A program made the translations under genes and the position numbers. The notes under the pieces were generated by a model. The model did not search any database. It saw only the letters and a program-made list of their open reading frames with translations, and was not told where the DNA came from. From assembly GCF_015207395.1 (NCBI RefSeq), contig NZ_JADEWX010000041.1, positions 1-38,031 of the forward strand: DNA of 38,031 nucleotides, read 5' to 3'. This DNA comes from Nodosilinea sp. LEGE 07088. GTDB lineage: Bacteria; Cyanobacteriota; Cyanobacteriia; Phormidesmidales; Phormidesmidaceae. Positions 8,754 through 17,110 of the stretch are shown here, in pieces (within the stretch, counting starts at the first letter, position 1; each line of letters begins with the position of its first letter).

Positions 8754-9863
8754 CTAAAACGGGAACGGGAAGCGAATGGATGGACTCGGAATTTGCGGCA
8801 CCCAATAGTAGGGTAACGGCACTCCGGGAAAGAGCTGCTCAAAGGAGCGTCGCAGATCACTCATGCCCGGTATTTCTATAAAGTCTTTAATCAGGGGGCC
8901 TTCCAGCAGGTTAATGAAGTCGTCTGGCGACAGTGTAGCAATCACAGCCTGGTTGCCCTCAGGAGCAATCATCACCTGGTTGCCTTCAAGAATAGCCAGC
9001 GAGTCACCCTCACCAAAATCTACGGTGTCCACCTCACTATTGTCTGATGGCAAAGCCGGGGCATCTGGTGGCAAGGCCGGGGAGCTCTCTGGGCTGTCAG
9101 CTGGTGGGGCCGTTTGTTTAGTGGCCGCGACTAGAGGATAGCGAGTGAACTGGGGAGGGAGTTTCACCTCCGGCGACGGTGTGACCGGCGGCGGTGTGAT
9201 CCGCGGCGGTGTGACCGGTGGCGGCGAGACTGGCGGGGGCGAGACCGGCGGTGGAGGCTCTACAGGGTTAACAAAAGGCACCACCGGGTCGGTAGTCGGC
9301 ACCCTTGGATCAAGGGCTGGATCGAGAGGGTCGAAGTCTTCTGCCATAGCATCAACTGGCAGGGGGTTGGGGTTGCGCTGGACTACAACCTCACCTTCAA
9401 ACACGCGAATGATGGTTTCGCCAGCCTCGGTGACCTCAAGGGTATAAATGGTGCCCCGCACTCCGGCCACTGTAGAGGTTGAGCAGCCGTTGAGGCTGCC
9501 GTTGACCAGTAGCGTGCCTCGATTTAGCTGAGCACATTGGCCGACTACCAGGCTAGAGTTGTGGGCTAGGCGCGCCACTGCTCCGGTGTTGAACCGCAGC
9601 GAGGCTCGGGCCGAGCGGGTACGCACCTGCTGCCGTTGCTGAGCAATGCTGTTGACTTGGGCGGCTCGATTTTGAATATAGACTTGGTTGCTGTCTAAAA
9701 TTTCGGTAACAGTGGCGGTGTTATTAGTTTGACCCTGAGCCTGGTGCCCCGGCAACGTCAATAGCGTGCTGCATACTAGCGTTGTCCCCATGAGGCGAAC
9801 AAACCGTCCCCAGTTGAGACGCTGGGGTCGTCGCCTACTCGCTGGTTGTAAAAAAGCTGCCAT
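8754..9863 (-). CDS. FecR-domain secreted protein with proline-rich linker
   Basis: Exported protein of 369 aa from the ATG (MAAFLQPAS), preceded by GGGGA about 10 bases upstream; an in-frame GTG at 9926 would extend it by 21 residues. A basic stretch and hydrophobic helix (LMGTTLVCSTLLTLPGHQAQG) form the signal peptide. The FecR domain covers about residues 75-170 (RFNTGAVARLAHNSSLVV, GTLLVNG, TVAGVRGTIYTLEV, IRVFEGEVVVQ). A Pro-rich PPPV[ST] repeat linker and a Pro/Phe-rich C-terminus (PSPSIRFPFPF) follow. FecR domains next to CHASE2 cyclases recur in cyanobacteria; the pair plausibly senses the periplasm or envelope, though the ligand is unknown. Confidence 0.85.
   Translation of the reverse strand: MAAFLQPASRRRPQRLNWGRFVRLMGTTLVCSTLLTLPGHQAQGQTNNTATVTEILDSNQVYIQNRAAQVNSIAQQRQQVRTRSARASLRFNTGAVARLAHNSSLVVGQCAQLNRGTLLVNGSLNGCSTSTVAGVRGTIYTLEVTEAGETIIRVFEGEVVVQRNPNPLPVDAMAEDFDPLDPALDPRVPTTDPVVPFVNPVEPPPPVSPPPVSPPPVTPPRITPPPVTPSPEVKLPPQFTRYPLVAATKQTAPPADSPESSPALPPDAPALPSDNSEVDTVDFGEGDSLAILEGNQVMIAPEGNQAVIATLSPDDFINLLEGPLIKDFIEIPGMSDLRRSFEQLFPGVPLPYYWVPQIPSPSIRFPFPF
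9172..9258 (-). repeat. Short tandem repeats encoding a PPPV(S/T) linker
   Basis: About six degenerate 15-base units (GGTGTGACCGGCGGC on the plus strand) inside the FecR-domain gene. They encode consecutive Pro-Pro-Pro-Val-Ser/Thr steps, an extended spacer prone to length variation. Confidence 0.7.
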
Positions 9864-9903
9864 GATTACATTCCCCGGAAGTGCCTGGATAAAATTTATA
9901 CAT
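9835..9903 (-). promoter_or_regulatory. Possible 22-codon leader ORF overlapping the FecR gene start
   Basis: An ATG at 9903 has the strongest ribosome site of the locus (AGGGGAGGT about 6 bases upstream). It opens a 22-codon frame, out of frame with the FecR gene, that ends inside that gene at 9835. It may be a translated leader controlling FecR translation, or the purine run may simply lie near an unused ATG. No homology is claimed. Confidence 0.2.
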
Positions 9904-10065
9904 TGGCGACCTCCCCTGTTCAGCACAAATTTTGAAACTTAATCGGCACATCACAGTACCGGCTAGGTCGTTGAAGATGAGCCAGGTTAGGAAACCCCAG
10001 GCCGCAAACGCTGGCCGGTCGGGCGTCGGTAAAGAACGCTGTGGCTAAAATAGCGATCGCGCGAG

Positions 10066-10371
10066 CTAGCTAAATACGTCAGGCTGATCGGGGTCATGCA
10101 CCTGTCCCAGGTGAGGCAGTAGAGCGGTTACCGCCTCAGGGGATTGGGCGATGAGAGTCAGTAGATCGTAGGCATCCATAGGCTGCTGAGTCTGGGCGGC
10201 GATGCGATGGGCATAGTACTGCACCTGAGCCATAATCCGGGGCTCAGCCTGGCGCAAATACATGCATAGACAGGCCCGGGCCTGGGCCGCTGGATCTCGC
10301 CCCAAGAAGTAGGCCATTGCCGTTAGCAAGTGGCGCTCATAATCGGGTAAATCATCGGCATTGAGAGACAT
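10066..10371 (-). CDS. Small hypothetical protein, probably cytoplasmic
   Basis: 101 aa, not recognised. It has no signal peptide or membrane helix. It is rich in Ala, Gln and Asp and predicted helical (YERHLLTAMAYFLGRD, ARACLCMYLRQAEPRI, MDAYDLLTLIAQSPEAV). The acidic ends and amphipathic helices suggest a soluble adaptor-like protein. No competing frame is better, and gaps of about 200 bp on both sides fit an independent small gene. It precedes the FecR/CHASE2 pair on the same strand by about 200 bp, so a shared transcript is possible but unsupported. No Shine-Dalgarno is evident. Confidence 0.6.
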   Translation of the reverse strand: MSLNADDLPDYERHLLTAMAYFLGRDPAAQARACLCMYLRQAEPRIMAQVQYYAHRIAAQTQQPMDAYDLLTLIAQSPEAVTALLPHLGQVHDPDQPDVFS

Positions 10372-10479
10372 ATCGCGGTAAGACCAGCGAGTGCGAAGAT
10401 ATGACCTGCTGGGATTGAGCCTTGTCTACAGCCTGAGCGGTATCGAGGCTAAGGCGATCGAGAAACGTCGTTCCCTCAT

Positions 10480-10516
10480 CCTACAGTTGCAGCGTGGTAA
10501 ATTCTGCAACTGTAGG
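10480..10516. terminator. Perfect 13-bp stem-loop downstream of the NADH dehydrogenase gene
   Basis: Arms 10480-10492 / 10504-10516 (CCTACAGTTGCAG) with an 11-base loop. It sits 95 bp after the dehydrogenase stop and 109 bp before the small hypothetical gene, both on the minus strand. There is no T-run, so it could be an intrinsic terminator of the U-poor kind common in cyanobacteria, an RNA 3'-end stabiliser or a protein site. Confidence 0.5.
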
Positions 10517-10610
10517 CCATAGATCTAGCCTCATCTATCTACCTATGGGTAGCAGCCAGGAAACTGGCCTAGAGTGGTTTGGATTCGGCCTGAGTAAAAC
10601 GCTAGAAGGG

Positions 10611-11996
10611 TTAACCTTCTGAGGTGCTGGCATCCACTTTTTCAATCACTTTTTCGGTAATCAGGCGGGATCCCTGCTTACGCGTGAGATAGTTAGCGCC
10701 CCACTGGGTCATCACCATGAGTTTGTTGTCAAACTCAATCAGGTAGAAGATGTGCACAAATAGCCATACAAACCAGGCCGGAAAGCCGGTGAGCTTGGCC
10801 CAGGGCAAGTTAACGACGGCGGCGTGGCGACCAATTACGGCCAGGCTACCGCTGTCTTTATATTCAAAGGGCGGCAGCGTGTCATCCTTGAGTTGCTTTT
10901 GAATCAGGCGGGCGACGTATTTGCCTTCCTGCATGGCGACAGGGGCAACACCGGGCAAAGGCCGTTCACCCTGGTGGGCAAAGTGCGCCAGGTCGCCAAC
11001 CACAAAAATATTGGAGTGAGTGGGTAGGCTGAGGTCGTTGTTGACAATGACTCGCCCGGAGCGATCGCGCGCGGCCCCCGAGCGCTCGGCCAGTAGCCCC
11101 CCCATGCCGGGGTCGCGCACACCAGCCGCCCACAGCACGGTGCCCGCCTTGAGGGTGGTGACCTCGTCGCCCTGCTTTAGGGTGATTTTGTGGCCCGAAA
11201 TGTCGGTCACTAGAGACTGGGTGACGACCTCAACCCCCATTTTCTCTAGGTCAGCCTTGGCTCGGGCCGATAGTTCCGGGGGAAAGGGGGGCAGCACCCG
11301 ATCCATGCCTTCGACTAGCAAAATGCGGCTGTCGGTGGTGTCGATGTGGCGAAAGTCGTTGCGCAGGGTGTGGTAGGCCAGCTCAGCCAGAGATCCAGCT
11401 AATTCTACGCCAGTGGGGCCACCGCCTACAATCACAAAGGTTAGCAGGCTTTTCTTGAGCTCTGGGTCATGGGTGTTTTCGGCCTTTTCGAAGGCGGCAA
11501 AGATGCGACGGCGCATCTCTAGGGCGTCTTCTACGGTCTTAAGGCCGGGAGCTACATCGGCCCAGTCGTCGCGGCCAAAGTAGAAGTGGCTCATGCCCGT
11601 GGCCACAATCAAACTGTTGTAGGGGATGATGCGGCCATCGTTGAGAATAACCAGCTGTTGTTCGGGGTCAACATCGGTGACTTCACCCATCAGCACTCGG
11701 GTATTTTTTTGCGCACTGAGGACACCGCGCAGAGGCGAGGCGATGTCGCCTGGTGAAAGCCCCCCCATCGCGACCTGGTAGAGCAAAGGCTGAAATAAAT
11801 GGAAATTGCGCTTATCGATCAGGGTGACGTCTACGTCTGCTCGCCCCAGCTGCTGGGCTGCGTAGAGACCGCCAAAGCCTCCCCCAATAATCACTACCTG
11901 ATGCTTACCGGGGGTAACAGGCGGTACCGCCAAGGTCAGCGATGGCGATGCCGAAGCATTCAGGTCTTGGTCAGGGGAGCGCTGGACAGTCTGCAT
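10611..11996 (-). CDS. Type II NADH dehydrogenase (NDH-2), Ndb family
   Basis: Single-subunit, non-proton-pumping NAD(P)H:quinone oxidoreductase of 461 aa, acting at the cytoplasmic face of the thylakoid or plasma membrane. The FAD Rossmann motif VVIIGGGFGGLYAA is at residues 34-47 and the NADH Rossmann motif FVIVGGGPTGVELAG at 187-201. The second FAD contact is FVVGDLAH (331-338), followed by the quinone-proximal segment APVAMQEGKYVA. The hydrophobic C-terminus (FPAWFVWLFVHIFYLIEF) is the expected membrane-binding helix. Length fits the family. Which Ndb paralogue it is (A, B or C) cannot be decided here. Transcribed divergently from lysC across about 300 bp. Confidence 0.92.
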   Translation of the reverse strand: MQTVQRSPDQDLNASASPSLTLAVPPVTPGKHQVVIIGGGFGGLYAAQQLGRADVDVTLIDKRNFHLFQPLLYQVAMGGLSPGDIASPLRGVLSAQKNTRVLMGEVTDVDPEQQLVILNDGRIIPYNSLIVATGMSHFYFGRDDWADVAPGLKTVEDALEMRRRIFAAFEKAENTHDPELKKSLLTFVIVGGGPTGVELAGSLAELAYHTLRNDFRHIDTTDSRILLVEGMDRVLPPFPPELSARAKADLEKMGVEVVTQSLVTDISGHKITLKQGDEVTTLKAGTVLWAAGVRDPGMGGLLAERSGAARDRSGRVIVNNDLSLPTHSNIFVVGDLAHFAHQGERPLPGVAPVAMQEGKYVARLIQKQLKDDTLPPFEYKDSGSLAVIGRHAAVVNLPWAKLTGFPAWFVWLFVHIFYLIEFDNKLMVMTQWGANYLTRKQGSRLITEKVIEKVDASTSEG

Positions 11997-12131
11997 GGCA
12001 ATACCGAGAAGCGAGTTGTTACTTTTCGTTATAAAGCAGAATACCGCTAAATACTGTGCGCTGTGCTATATCCCTTTAACCCAGCTAGTATTTGTGAGGA
12101 TTCACCCATTAAGCGTGCCTTGGAAGGGGAA

Positions 12132-12156
12132 TAGCCTGATAGGCTAAAAGATCAGG
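12132..12156 (+). promoter_or_regulatory. Mutually exclusive small hairpins in the lysC leader
   Basis: TAGCC (12132-12136) pairs with GGCTA (12142-12146), while CCTGAT (12135-12140) pairs with ATCAGG (12151-12156); the two cannot form together. They lie about 145 bp upstream of the lysC ATG. Switching is possible but speculative. The sequence does not resemble the bacterial lysine riboswitch. Confidence 0.25.
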
Positions 12157-12277
12157 TTAAGGTTGCCAGTTCCCTGAACACTGGAGATGAGTGTTTAAGA
12201 CTGCCGGGAAGGGGCTAACGATGGGGAAGCTCTGCCGCCGCTGGGCTCAGGAGCAACAGGGGCGGGCTCGCGATCGC

Positions 12278-12284
12278 AAGGAGA
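12278..12284 (+). promoter_or_regulatory. Ribosome binding site supporting the lysC start at 12299
   Basis: AAGGAGA lies 14 bases before the ATG that begins MALIVQKYGGTS. The spacing is slightly long. The upstream in-frame ATGs at 12191 and 12221 would add residues with no family counterpart. Confidence 0.5.
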
Positions 12285-12298
12285 CAGACACTAGCACT

Positions 12299-14110
12299 AT
12301 GGCGTTGATCGTACAGAAATATGGGGGCACCTCTGTTGGCACCGTGGAGCGGATTCAGTCGGTGGCCCAGCGGGTCAAAGCCACAGTAGACGCCGGACAC
12401 TCGGTGGTGGTGGTGGTGTCGGCCATGGGGAAGACCACCGATGGCCTAGTCAAACTTGCCAACGATATTACCGCTCAGCCCAGTCGCCGCGAAATGGATA
12501 TGCTGCTGTCTACGGGCGAGCAGGTGTCGATCGCACTGCTGACCATGGCGCTCCATGCCCTCGATCAAGAGGCCATTTCGCTGACCGGTGCCCAGGTGGG
12601 GATTGTCACTGAGGCTGAGCACACCCGCGCCCGCATTCTAAAAATCAAAACCGACCGTCTCCTGCGCCACATCCACGAAGGCAAGGTAATCGTGGTAGCT
12701 GGGTTTCAAGGCATTAGCCAAACCTCAGATTTAGAAATCACGACGCTGGGGAGAGGCGGCTCAGACACGTCGGCGGTGGCCCTAGCGGCGGCACTCCAGG
12801 CGGAAAAGTGCGAGATTTACACCGACGTTCCCGGTATTCTCACTACTGACCCGCGCCTGGTGCCCGAGGCCCAGCTGATGGCCGAAATCACCAGCGATGA
12901 AATGCTGGAGCTGGCCAGTCTAGGGGCCAAGGTGCTACACCCGCGCGCGGTCGAGATCGCCCGCAACTACGGCGTTACTCTGGTGGTGCGATCGAGCTGG
13001 ACCGATGAGCCAGGCACCCGCGTGATTTCTCCTCGGCCTCAGCCGCGGCCCCTAGAAGGGCTGGAGCTGGCCCATCCGGTGGATGCGGTGGAGTTTGATA
13101 CCGACCAGGCCAAGGTGGCCCTGCTGCGGATTCCCGATCGCCCAGGCATTGCGGCTCGTCTGTTTGGCGAGCTGGCGAGCCAGACGCTCAACGTGGATTT
13201 AATTATTCAATCCATCCACGAGAGCAACACCAACGATATTGCCTTCACCATGGTAAAAGGCAACCTCAGCCGAGCCGAAGCGGTAGCGACCGCGATTGCC
13301 CCAGCCCTGCGCAACAACCCCACCGACACCACCCAGGCGGAGGTTATGGTCGACCAGCGCATGGCCAAAATCAGCATCGCCGGGGCAGGAATGATTGGCC
13401 GTCCTGGGGTGGCGGCCAAGATGTTTTCGTCCCTAGCTGAGGCTCAGATCAATATTCAGCTGATCTCGACTTCAGAGGTAAAGGTGAGCTGCACCATTGA
13501 CGTCGACGATTGCGATCGCGCCATTGCCGTGCTGTGTGAGGCCTTTGAAGTGACGTCATCGCCCATGCCCCAAAGCGACTTCTCTGGGCTGCATGCTACT
13601 AATCCGGTGGTGCGCGGGGCTGCCCTAGACACTAAGCAGGCCCGTGTCGCCATTCGTCACGTGCCCGATCGGCCTGGCATGGCGGCTCACATCTTTCACC
13701 TGCTGGCTACCCACGGCGTCAGTGTCGATATGATCATTCAGTCGCAGCGCTGCCGCTTGGTGCGCGGGCAGGCGACCCGAGACATCGCCTTTACCGTGGC
13801 TCAGGCCGATGCTGAAACCGCTAGGTCGATCGTAGAGGGAGCTGCGGTTGACCTAGGTCTGGGCGATGTGACGGTGGATGCGGCTATTGCCAAGGTCAGC
13901 GTGGTGGGTACCGGCATGATTTACGCTCCAGGGGTAGCGGCGCGTATGTTCAAGGCGCTTTCTGAACAGGGCATTAATCTACAAATGATTGCCACCTCGG
14001 AGATTAAAATCAGTTGCGTGGTGACTAAAGATGAAGGGATTAAAGCTTTGCGGGCGGTGCACAATGCGTTTGACCTAGCTGGTCTAGAGCGCACGGTGGT
14101 GCCAGCGTAG
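12299..14110 (+). CDS. lysC: Aspartate kinase with four ACT domains
   Basis: Phosphorylates L-aspartate, the first step towards lysine, threonine and methionine; cytoplasmic, 603 aa from the ATG at 12299. The kinase domain is about residues 1-245 (KYGGTSVG, VVVVSAMGKTTDGL, MDMLLSTGEQVS, TTLGRGGSDTSAVALAAAL, EIYTDVPGILTTDPR, KVLHPRAVEIA). Two tandem ACT pairs follow: VALLRIPDRPGIAA / ISIAGAGMIGRPGVAA and VAIRHVPDRPGMAA / VSVVGTGMIYAPGVAA. The duplicated regulatory half, about 600 residues in all against about 400-450 in most bacteria, is the known cyanobacterial form. The SEVKVSC and SEIKISC segments are typical effector-site strands, so feedback inhibition by lysine and/or threonine is expected. 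Confidence 0.96.
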   Translation: MALIVQKYGGTSVGTVERIQSVAQRVKATVDAGHSVVVVVSAMGKTTDGLVKLANDITAQPSRREMDMLLSTGEQVSIALLTMALHALDQEAISLTGAQVGIVTEAEHTRARILKIKTDRLLRHIHEGKVIVVAGFQGISQTSDLEITTLGRGGSDTSAVALAAALQAEKCEIYTDVPGILTTDPRLVPEAQLMAEITSDEMLELASLGAKVLHPRAVEIARNYGVTLVVRSSWTDEPGTRVISPRPQPRPLEGLELAHPVDAVEFDTDQAKVALLRIPDRPGIAARLFGELASQTLNVDLIIQSIHESNTNDIAFTMVKGNLSRAEAVATAIAPALRNNPTDTTQAEVMVDQRMAKISIAGAGMIGRPGVAAKMFSSLAEAQINIQLISTSEVKVSCTIDVDDCDRAIAVLCEAFEVTSSPMPQSDFSGLHATNPVVRGAALDTKQARVAIRHVPDRPGMAAHIFHLLATHGVSVDMIIQSQRCRLVRGQATRDIAFTVAQADAETARSIVEGAAVDLGLGDVTVDAAIAKVSVVGTGMIYAPGVAARMFKALSEQGINLQMIATSEIKISCVVTKDEGIKALRAVHNAFDLAGLERTVVPA

Positions 14111-14157
14111 GGGTAGGGCAAAGTTTGGCACAGCTCACGATTCAACGCCTAGAGCCC

Positions 14158-14502
14158 CTAGACTTGAGCGGCGACAGCCTGTTGCGACCCCGTAGGCTGA
14201 ATGCGAAACTTCACCAGGTTGGCCAACTCCTGCAGCTGCTGGATGGCTTCAGCGCCCTCAAGCTTCATCAGTTCGCGATCGTCGCGCATCTCTGTCCAGG
14301 TAATGCCGTAGTCAGACACCAGAAAGCGAATGAGATGGTCATCGCCCAGGCTGACCATAAAGGAAGCGCTATTCATTTGGCCACCACAGGTGTAGCAAGA
14401 GGCCAGGTACCCCATACCCTCGAGCACTGTGGCTAGCGCTTGCAGGTTCATGACCAAGTCTCGAACAAATTGGCGGTGCTGCTCAGCTAGTCTGATAAAC
14501 AT
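14158..14502 (-). CDS. DUF1815 family protein
   Basis: Cyanobacterial protein of unknown function, 114 aa. The start MFIRLAEQHRQFVRDLVMNL and core LASCYTCGGQMNSASFMVSL, FLVSDYGITWTEM and LQELANLVKF match the DUF1815 pattern I recall. AGGAG lies 8 bases before the ATG at 14502; the in-frame ATG at 14517 overlaps this site and is rejected. No signal peptide or membrane helix. The CYTC pair could bind metal or be redox-active (inference). It converges with lysC across 47 bp without an obvious hairpin terminator. Confidence 0.85.
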   Translation of the reverse strand: MFIRLAEQHRQFVRDLVMNLQALATVLEGMGYLASCYTCGGQMNSASFMVSLGDDHLIRFLVSDYGITWTEMRDDRELMKLEGAEAIQQLQELANLVKFRIQPTGSQQAVAAQV

Positions 14503-14832
14503 AACGACACTCCTCATTACCCATAGAAATTGTAGTCTAAAAAATTAATTAATTCTTAAGATTTAACAGATGACGGATATTTCTTGCGTTCATTAATCAA
14601 TCCATCTTACCTATCCCAGCGTAAATGTGCCTACTGTCGCGGTTGAGTTGGATCGTTTGGCGCTGCCCTAAACCCTGGGAGGTAGAGTCTGAGGGCATTT
14701 TGTAAATTTTGAAAACTTGAGGCTCCGGCGTGAAGTCTAGATTATTTTCTATGATTCACCAAAGAGTAAGCACTAACCCTGGCGAGATCCGTAGCTATGA
14801 TCACCAAATAACGCTCCCCATGTCATGCGATA
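14503..14832. other. Intergenic region, nothing recognised
   Basis: About 330 bp, AT-rich near 14520-14600, between the start of the DUF1815 gene and the stop of the ABC transporter gene. It should hold the DUF1815 promoter and the ABC terminator. I see no convincing hairpin, RNA gene or short ORF. Confidence 0.5.
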
Positions 14833-16584
14833 TTAGGAACCAGCTGTGGCTAGCCCTGAGGTTTTGAGCACCCAGGTGTGGTCCTCGCTCAGTTCTAGGG
14901 TGGTTTGGTGGTAGTCGTAGAGCGATTCGCGGTGGCCAACGCTGATAAAGGTGGTGCCGGTGTGGCGCAGGTGATCGTAGAGTTTAGCTTCATTGGCTAG
15001 GTCGAGGGCGCTGGTGGCTTCATCGAGAATGGCAAAGCTGGGCTGATTGAGCAAAATGCGGGCAAAGGTAAGGCGCTGCTGCTCACCTAACGAAAGGACG
15101 TCGCCCCACTCTTCGATGGCGTCGAACCCGCCAAAGCGCTCAGCTAAATCTGCCAGGTTGACGTTTTCTAGGGCGGTCTGAAGGGCAGCATCCTCACTAT
15201 CCTGACCGGTGTGAGGATAGAGGAGTTGCTCTCGGAGGGTGCCGAGAATCATGTAGGGTTTTTGGGGCAAGAACAGAATATCGTCGAGGGCTGGGCGGTG
15301 GATGGTGCCGCTACCCGAATTCCATAGGCCTGCGATCGCCCGCAGTAACGAGCTCTTGCCACAGCCGCTGGGCCCGACGATCAGCAACCCAGTTTTGTCG
15401 GCCACCGCGATGGATAAATTCTCAACCAGGGTGCGCTGGTAATTGGGGGTCTGTAGGGTAAAACCTTCGAGGGCTAGGGAGTCGGCGGTGGCGATGGTAA
15501 TGGTGGGGTACTCCGAGGGTCTGTCTCTATTGTTGTCTGCATGTGCCGTATCTTCCTTTTTTATAGAGCCGCCTTCTATCGGGCTGAGGGCGGCGGCAAA
15601 GCTGTAGAGGCGATCGATGCCCGCGCCAAAGGAGGTGAGTTCGGAAAACCGTGCCACCACCACGTTGAGGGAGAAAAACACGCGCACAAAGGCACCCTGG
15701 GCTTCGGAGACTTTGCCCACCTCCAGATCGCCTGCAAACACAGCGGGGGCGACAACGATGGCTGGCAGCACAAAGGGAATGAACTCATAGGCGTTGGTGA
15801 GGGCGTTGAGGTTGAGTTCCCAGATAATTAGCCGCTTGAAATTTTCGAAGGCGGCCATGAAGCGGTTGTTGACCTGGCTAGCCTCCTGGGCCTCGCCCCG
15901 ATAGAAGGCGATCGCCTCGGCATTTTCGCGAATACGCACCAGGCTAAAGCGAAAGTTGGCCTCGCGCTTGAGCTGCTCAAAGTTGAGCCGCACCAGGGGC
16001 TGGCCGAAGATCACCACGGTCACCAGGGTGCCAAGCAGGGCGTAGAGCACCAAAAACCCCACCAGATTTTTAGAGATGCCCAGCAGTACGCCGCTAAAGG
16101 CGATCACCTGCAATACCGAACTCACGACCACCAGCAGCAGGGCCAGAGACTGCTGGGTAAAGTTCTTAACATCTTCGGCGATGCGCTGGTCGGGGTTATC
16201 GATGTCGGGCTGAAACTGCTGAATGTTGTAGAAGGCGCGATCGCCAAAATAGTCACCCACAAACCGCCCAGTCAGCCAGCGCCGCCATTCTAGCCCCAGG
16301 CGCTTTTGCAGGTAGTCGTACCCGGCCAGCAACGGTGCGTAGGCCACCAGCACCCCGATGAACACCAGCACCGTCTCCCAAAAGCGAGCCTCATCTTGGG
16401 CCGACAGGGCCGAGATCAGCACCCCCCGCTTGTTGTTGAGCACCACGCTAAGACCGGTATAGCCCAGCAAAAACACGCCGATCAGCAGCAGCAGGCCCCC
16501 GGCTTTCCACTTTTCGTCGCCCAACCAGTAAGCCTTTGCGATCGCCCAAAACCGTCTGAACCCGGTGAGGTTAAATCGTTCCAT
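14833..16584 (-). CDS. SbmA/BacA-like ABC transporter (fused permease and ATPase)
   Basis: Half-transporter of 583 aa starting at MERFNLTGFRRF; an in-frame start at 16611 adds nine poorly conserved residues. The N-terminal membrane domain is of the ABC_membrane_2 type (about 1-330), with helices around LLLLIGVFLLGYTGLSVVL, VLVFIGVLVAYAPLLAG and LALLLVVVSSVLQVIAF; the signature RIAEDVKNFTQQSL follows the second helix. The ATPase (about 365-570) has Walker A GPSGCGKSS, Q-loop LPQKPYM, signature LSLGEQQR, Walker B FAILDEATSALD and the switch His in ISVGHR. It probably acts as a homodimer in the inner membrane. Relatives move vitamin B12, peptides or fatty-acyl compounds; the substrate here is unknown. 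A degraded copy of its 5' end lies at 17111-17550. Confidence 0.92.
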   Translation of the reverse strand: MERFNLTGFRRFWAIAKAYWLGDEKWKAGGLLLLIGVFLLGYTGLSVVLNNKRGVLISALSAQDEARFWETVLVFIGVLVAYAPLLAGYDYLQKRLGLEWRRWLTGRFVGDYFGDRAFYNIQQFQPDIDNPDQRIAEDVKNFTQQSLALLLVVVSSVLQVIAFSGVLLGISKNLVGFLVLYALLGTLVTVVIFGQPLVRLNFEQLKREANFRFSLVRIRENAEAIAFYRGEAQEASQVNNRFMAAFENFKRLIIWELNLNALTNAYEFIPFVLPAIVVAPAVFAGDLEVGKVSEAQGAFVRVFFSLNVVVARFSELTSFGAGIDRLYSFAAALSPIEGGSIKKEDTAHADNNRDRPSEYPTITIATADSLALEGFTLQTPNYQRTLVENLSIAVADKTGLLIVGPSGCGKSSLLRAIAGLWNSGSGTIHRPALDDILFLPQKPYMILGTLREQLLYPHTGQDSEDAALQTALENVNLADLAERFGGFDAIEEWGDVLSLGEQQRLTFARILLNQPSFAILDEATSALDLANEAKLYDHLRHTGTTFISVGHRESLYDYHQTTLELSEDHTWVLKTSGLATAGS

Positions 16585-16739
16585 GGCAATGCAAAATCTC
16601 CCGCTGCGCAAAGGGTATTGAGGAGATCTTACAGAGGTTAATGCTTTCGTGCGGCCATTGGCGGCAGCAGGATGATCAGAAAACTGCGCCGAACGGCTGG
16701 TTTACGGTGGCTTTCCCGGTGGCTTCTTCTGTGTCTAGC

Positions 16740-16997
16740 TCAGGGCATGTGGAAGAGTTTCTGGTGGTGCTAACCACTACTACGCCAGCCGAAATTGTCC
16801 AGACCGCAGAACGATTGCGGAAACGATTGGAAAACTACAGCCATCCAGGGGTTGGGCGGGTAACTGCCAGTTTTGGGATAGCCGTTACCACTTCAGATGA
16901 GATATTGGACACGTTAATTCACCGCGCTGATGAGGCTTTATATGCCGCTAAGCAGCAGGGGCGTAATCGAGTCAGCGGTGCCCCTGTAAAAATCTAG
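16740..16997 (+). pseudogene. C-terminal fragment of a GGDEF (diguanylate cyclase) gene
   Basis: The frame reads HVEEFLVVLTTTTPAE, AERLRKRLE, VTASFGIAVTT, and ends IHRADEALYAAKQQGRNRV. These are the second half of a GGDEF domain. The signature GG(D/E)EF is degraded to HVEEF, and everything before it (the N-terminal half, with its metal-binding DxxxFK region) is missing, so cyclic-di-GMP synthesis is impossible. The upstream part of the open frame (16641-16739) shows no homology. Part of a cluster of gene fragments up to 17550. Confidence 0.7.
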
Positions 16998-17028
16998 CAA
17001 GCGGCTACTAAAACAACACCAGTAGCCC

Positions 17029-17107
17029 TTACTGCGGTGTTAGCGCCCCCATTTTGCCGCTCTGGTAGTCGGCCATGGCCTGGTAAATTTCCTCGGTAGT
17101 ATTCATC
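17029..17107 (-). pseudogene. Duplicated 3' end of the pirin gene
   Basis: Closely matches the last 25 or so codons of the intact pirin gene at 20132-21025. It reads EIYQAMADYQSGKMGALTPQ-stop, against ...KMGTLTP-stop in the intact gene. Similarity stops abruptly at about 17107, where the ABC-transporter fragment begins. A relic of duplication and rearrangement. Confidence 0.85.
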
Positions 17108-17110
17108 CCG

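Noticed and set aside
12060-12298. Lysine riboswitch upstream of lysC
   Set aside because: The leader is short and the conserved lysine-riboswitch core is not visible; only small alternative hairpins are present.
16641-16997. Functional diguanylate cyclase
   Set aside because: Only the second half of a GGDEF domain is present and the signature is degraded to HVEEF.
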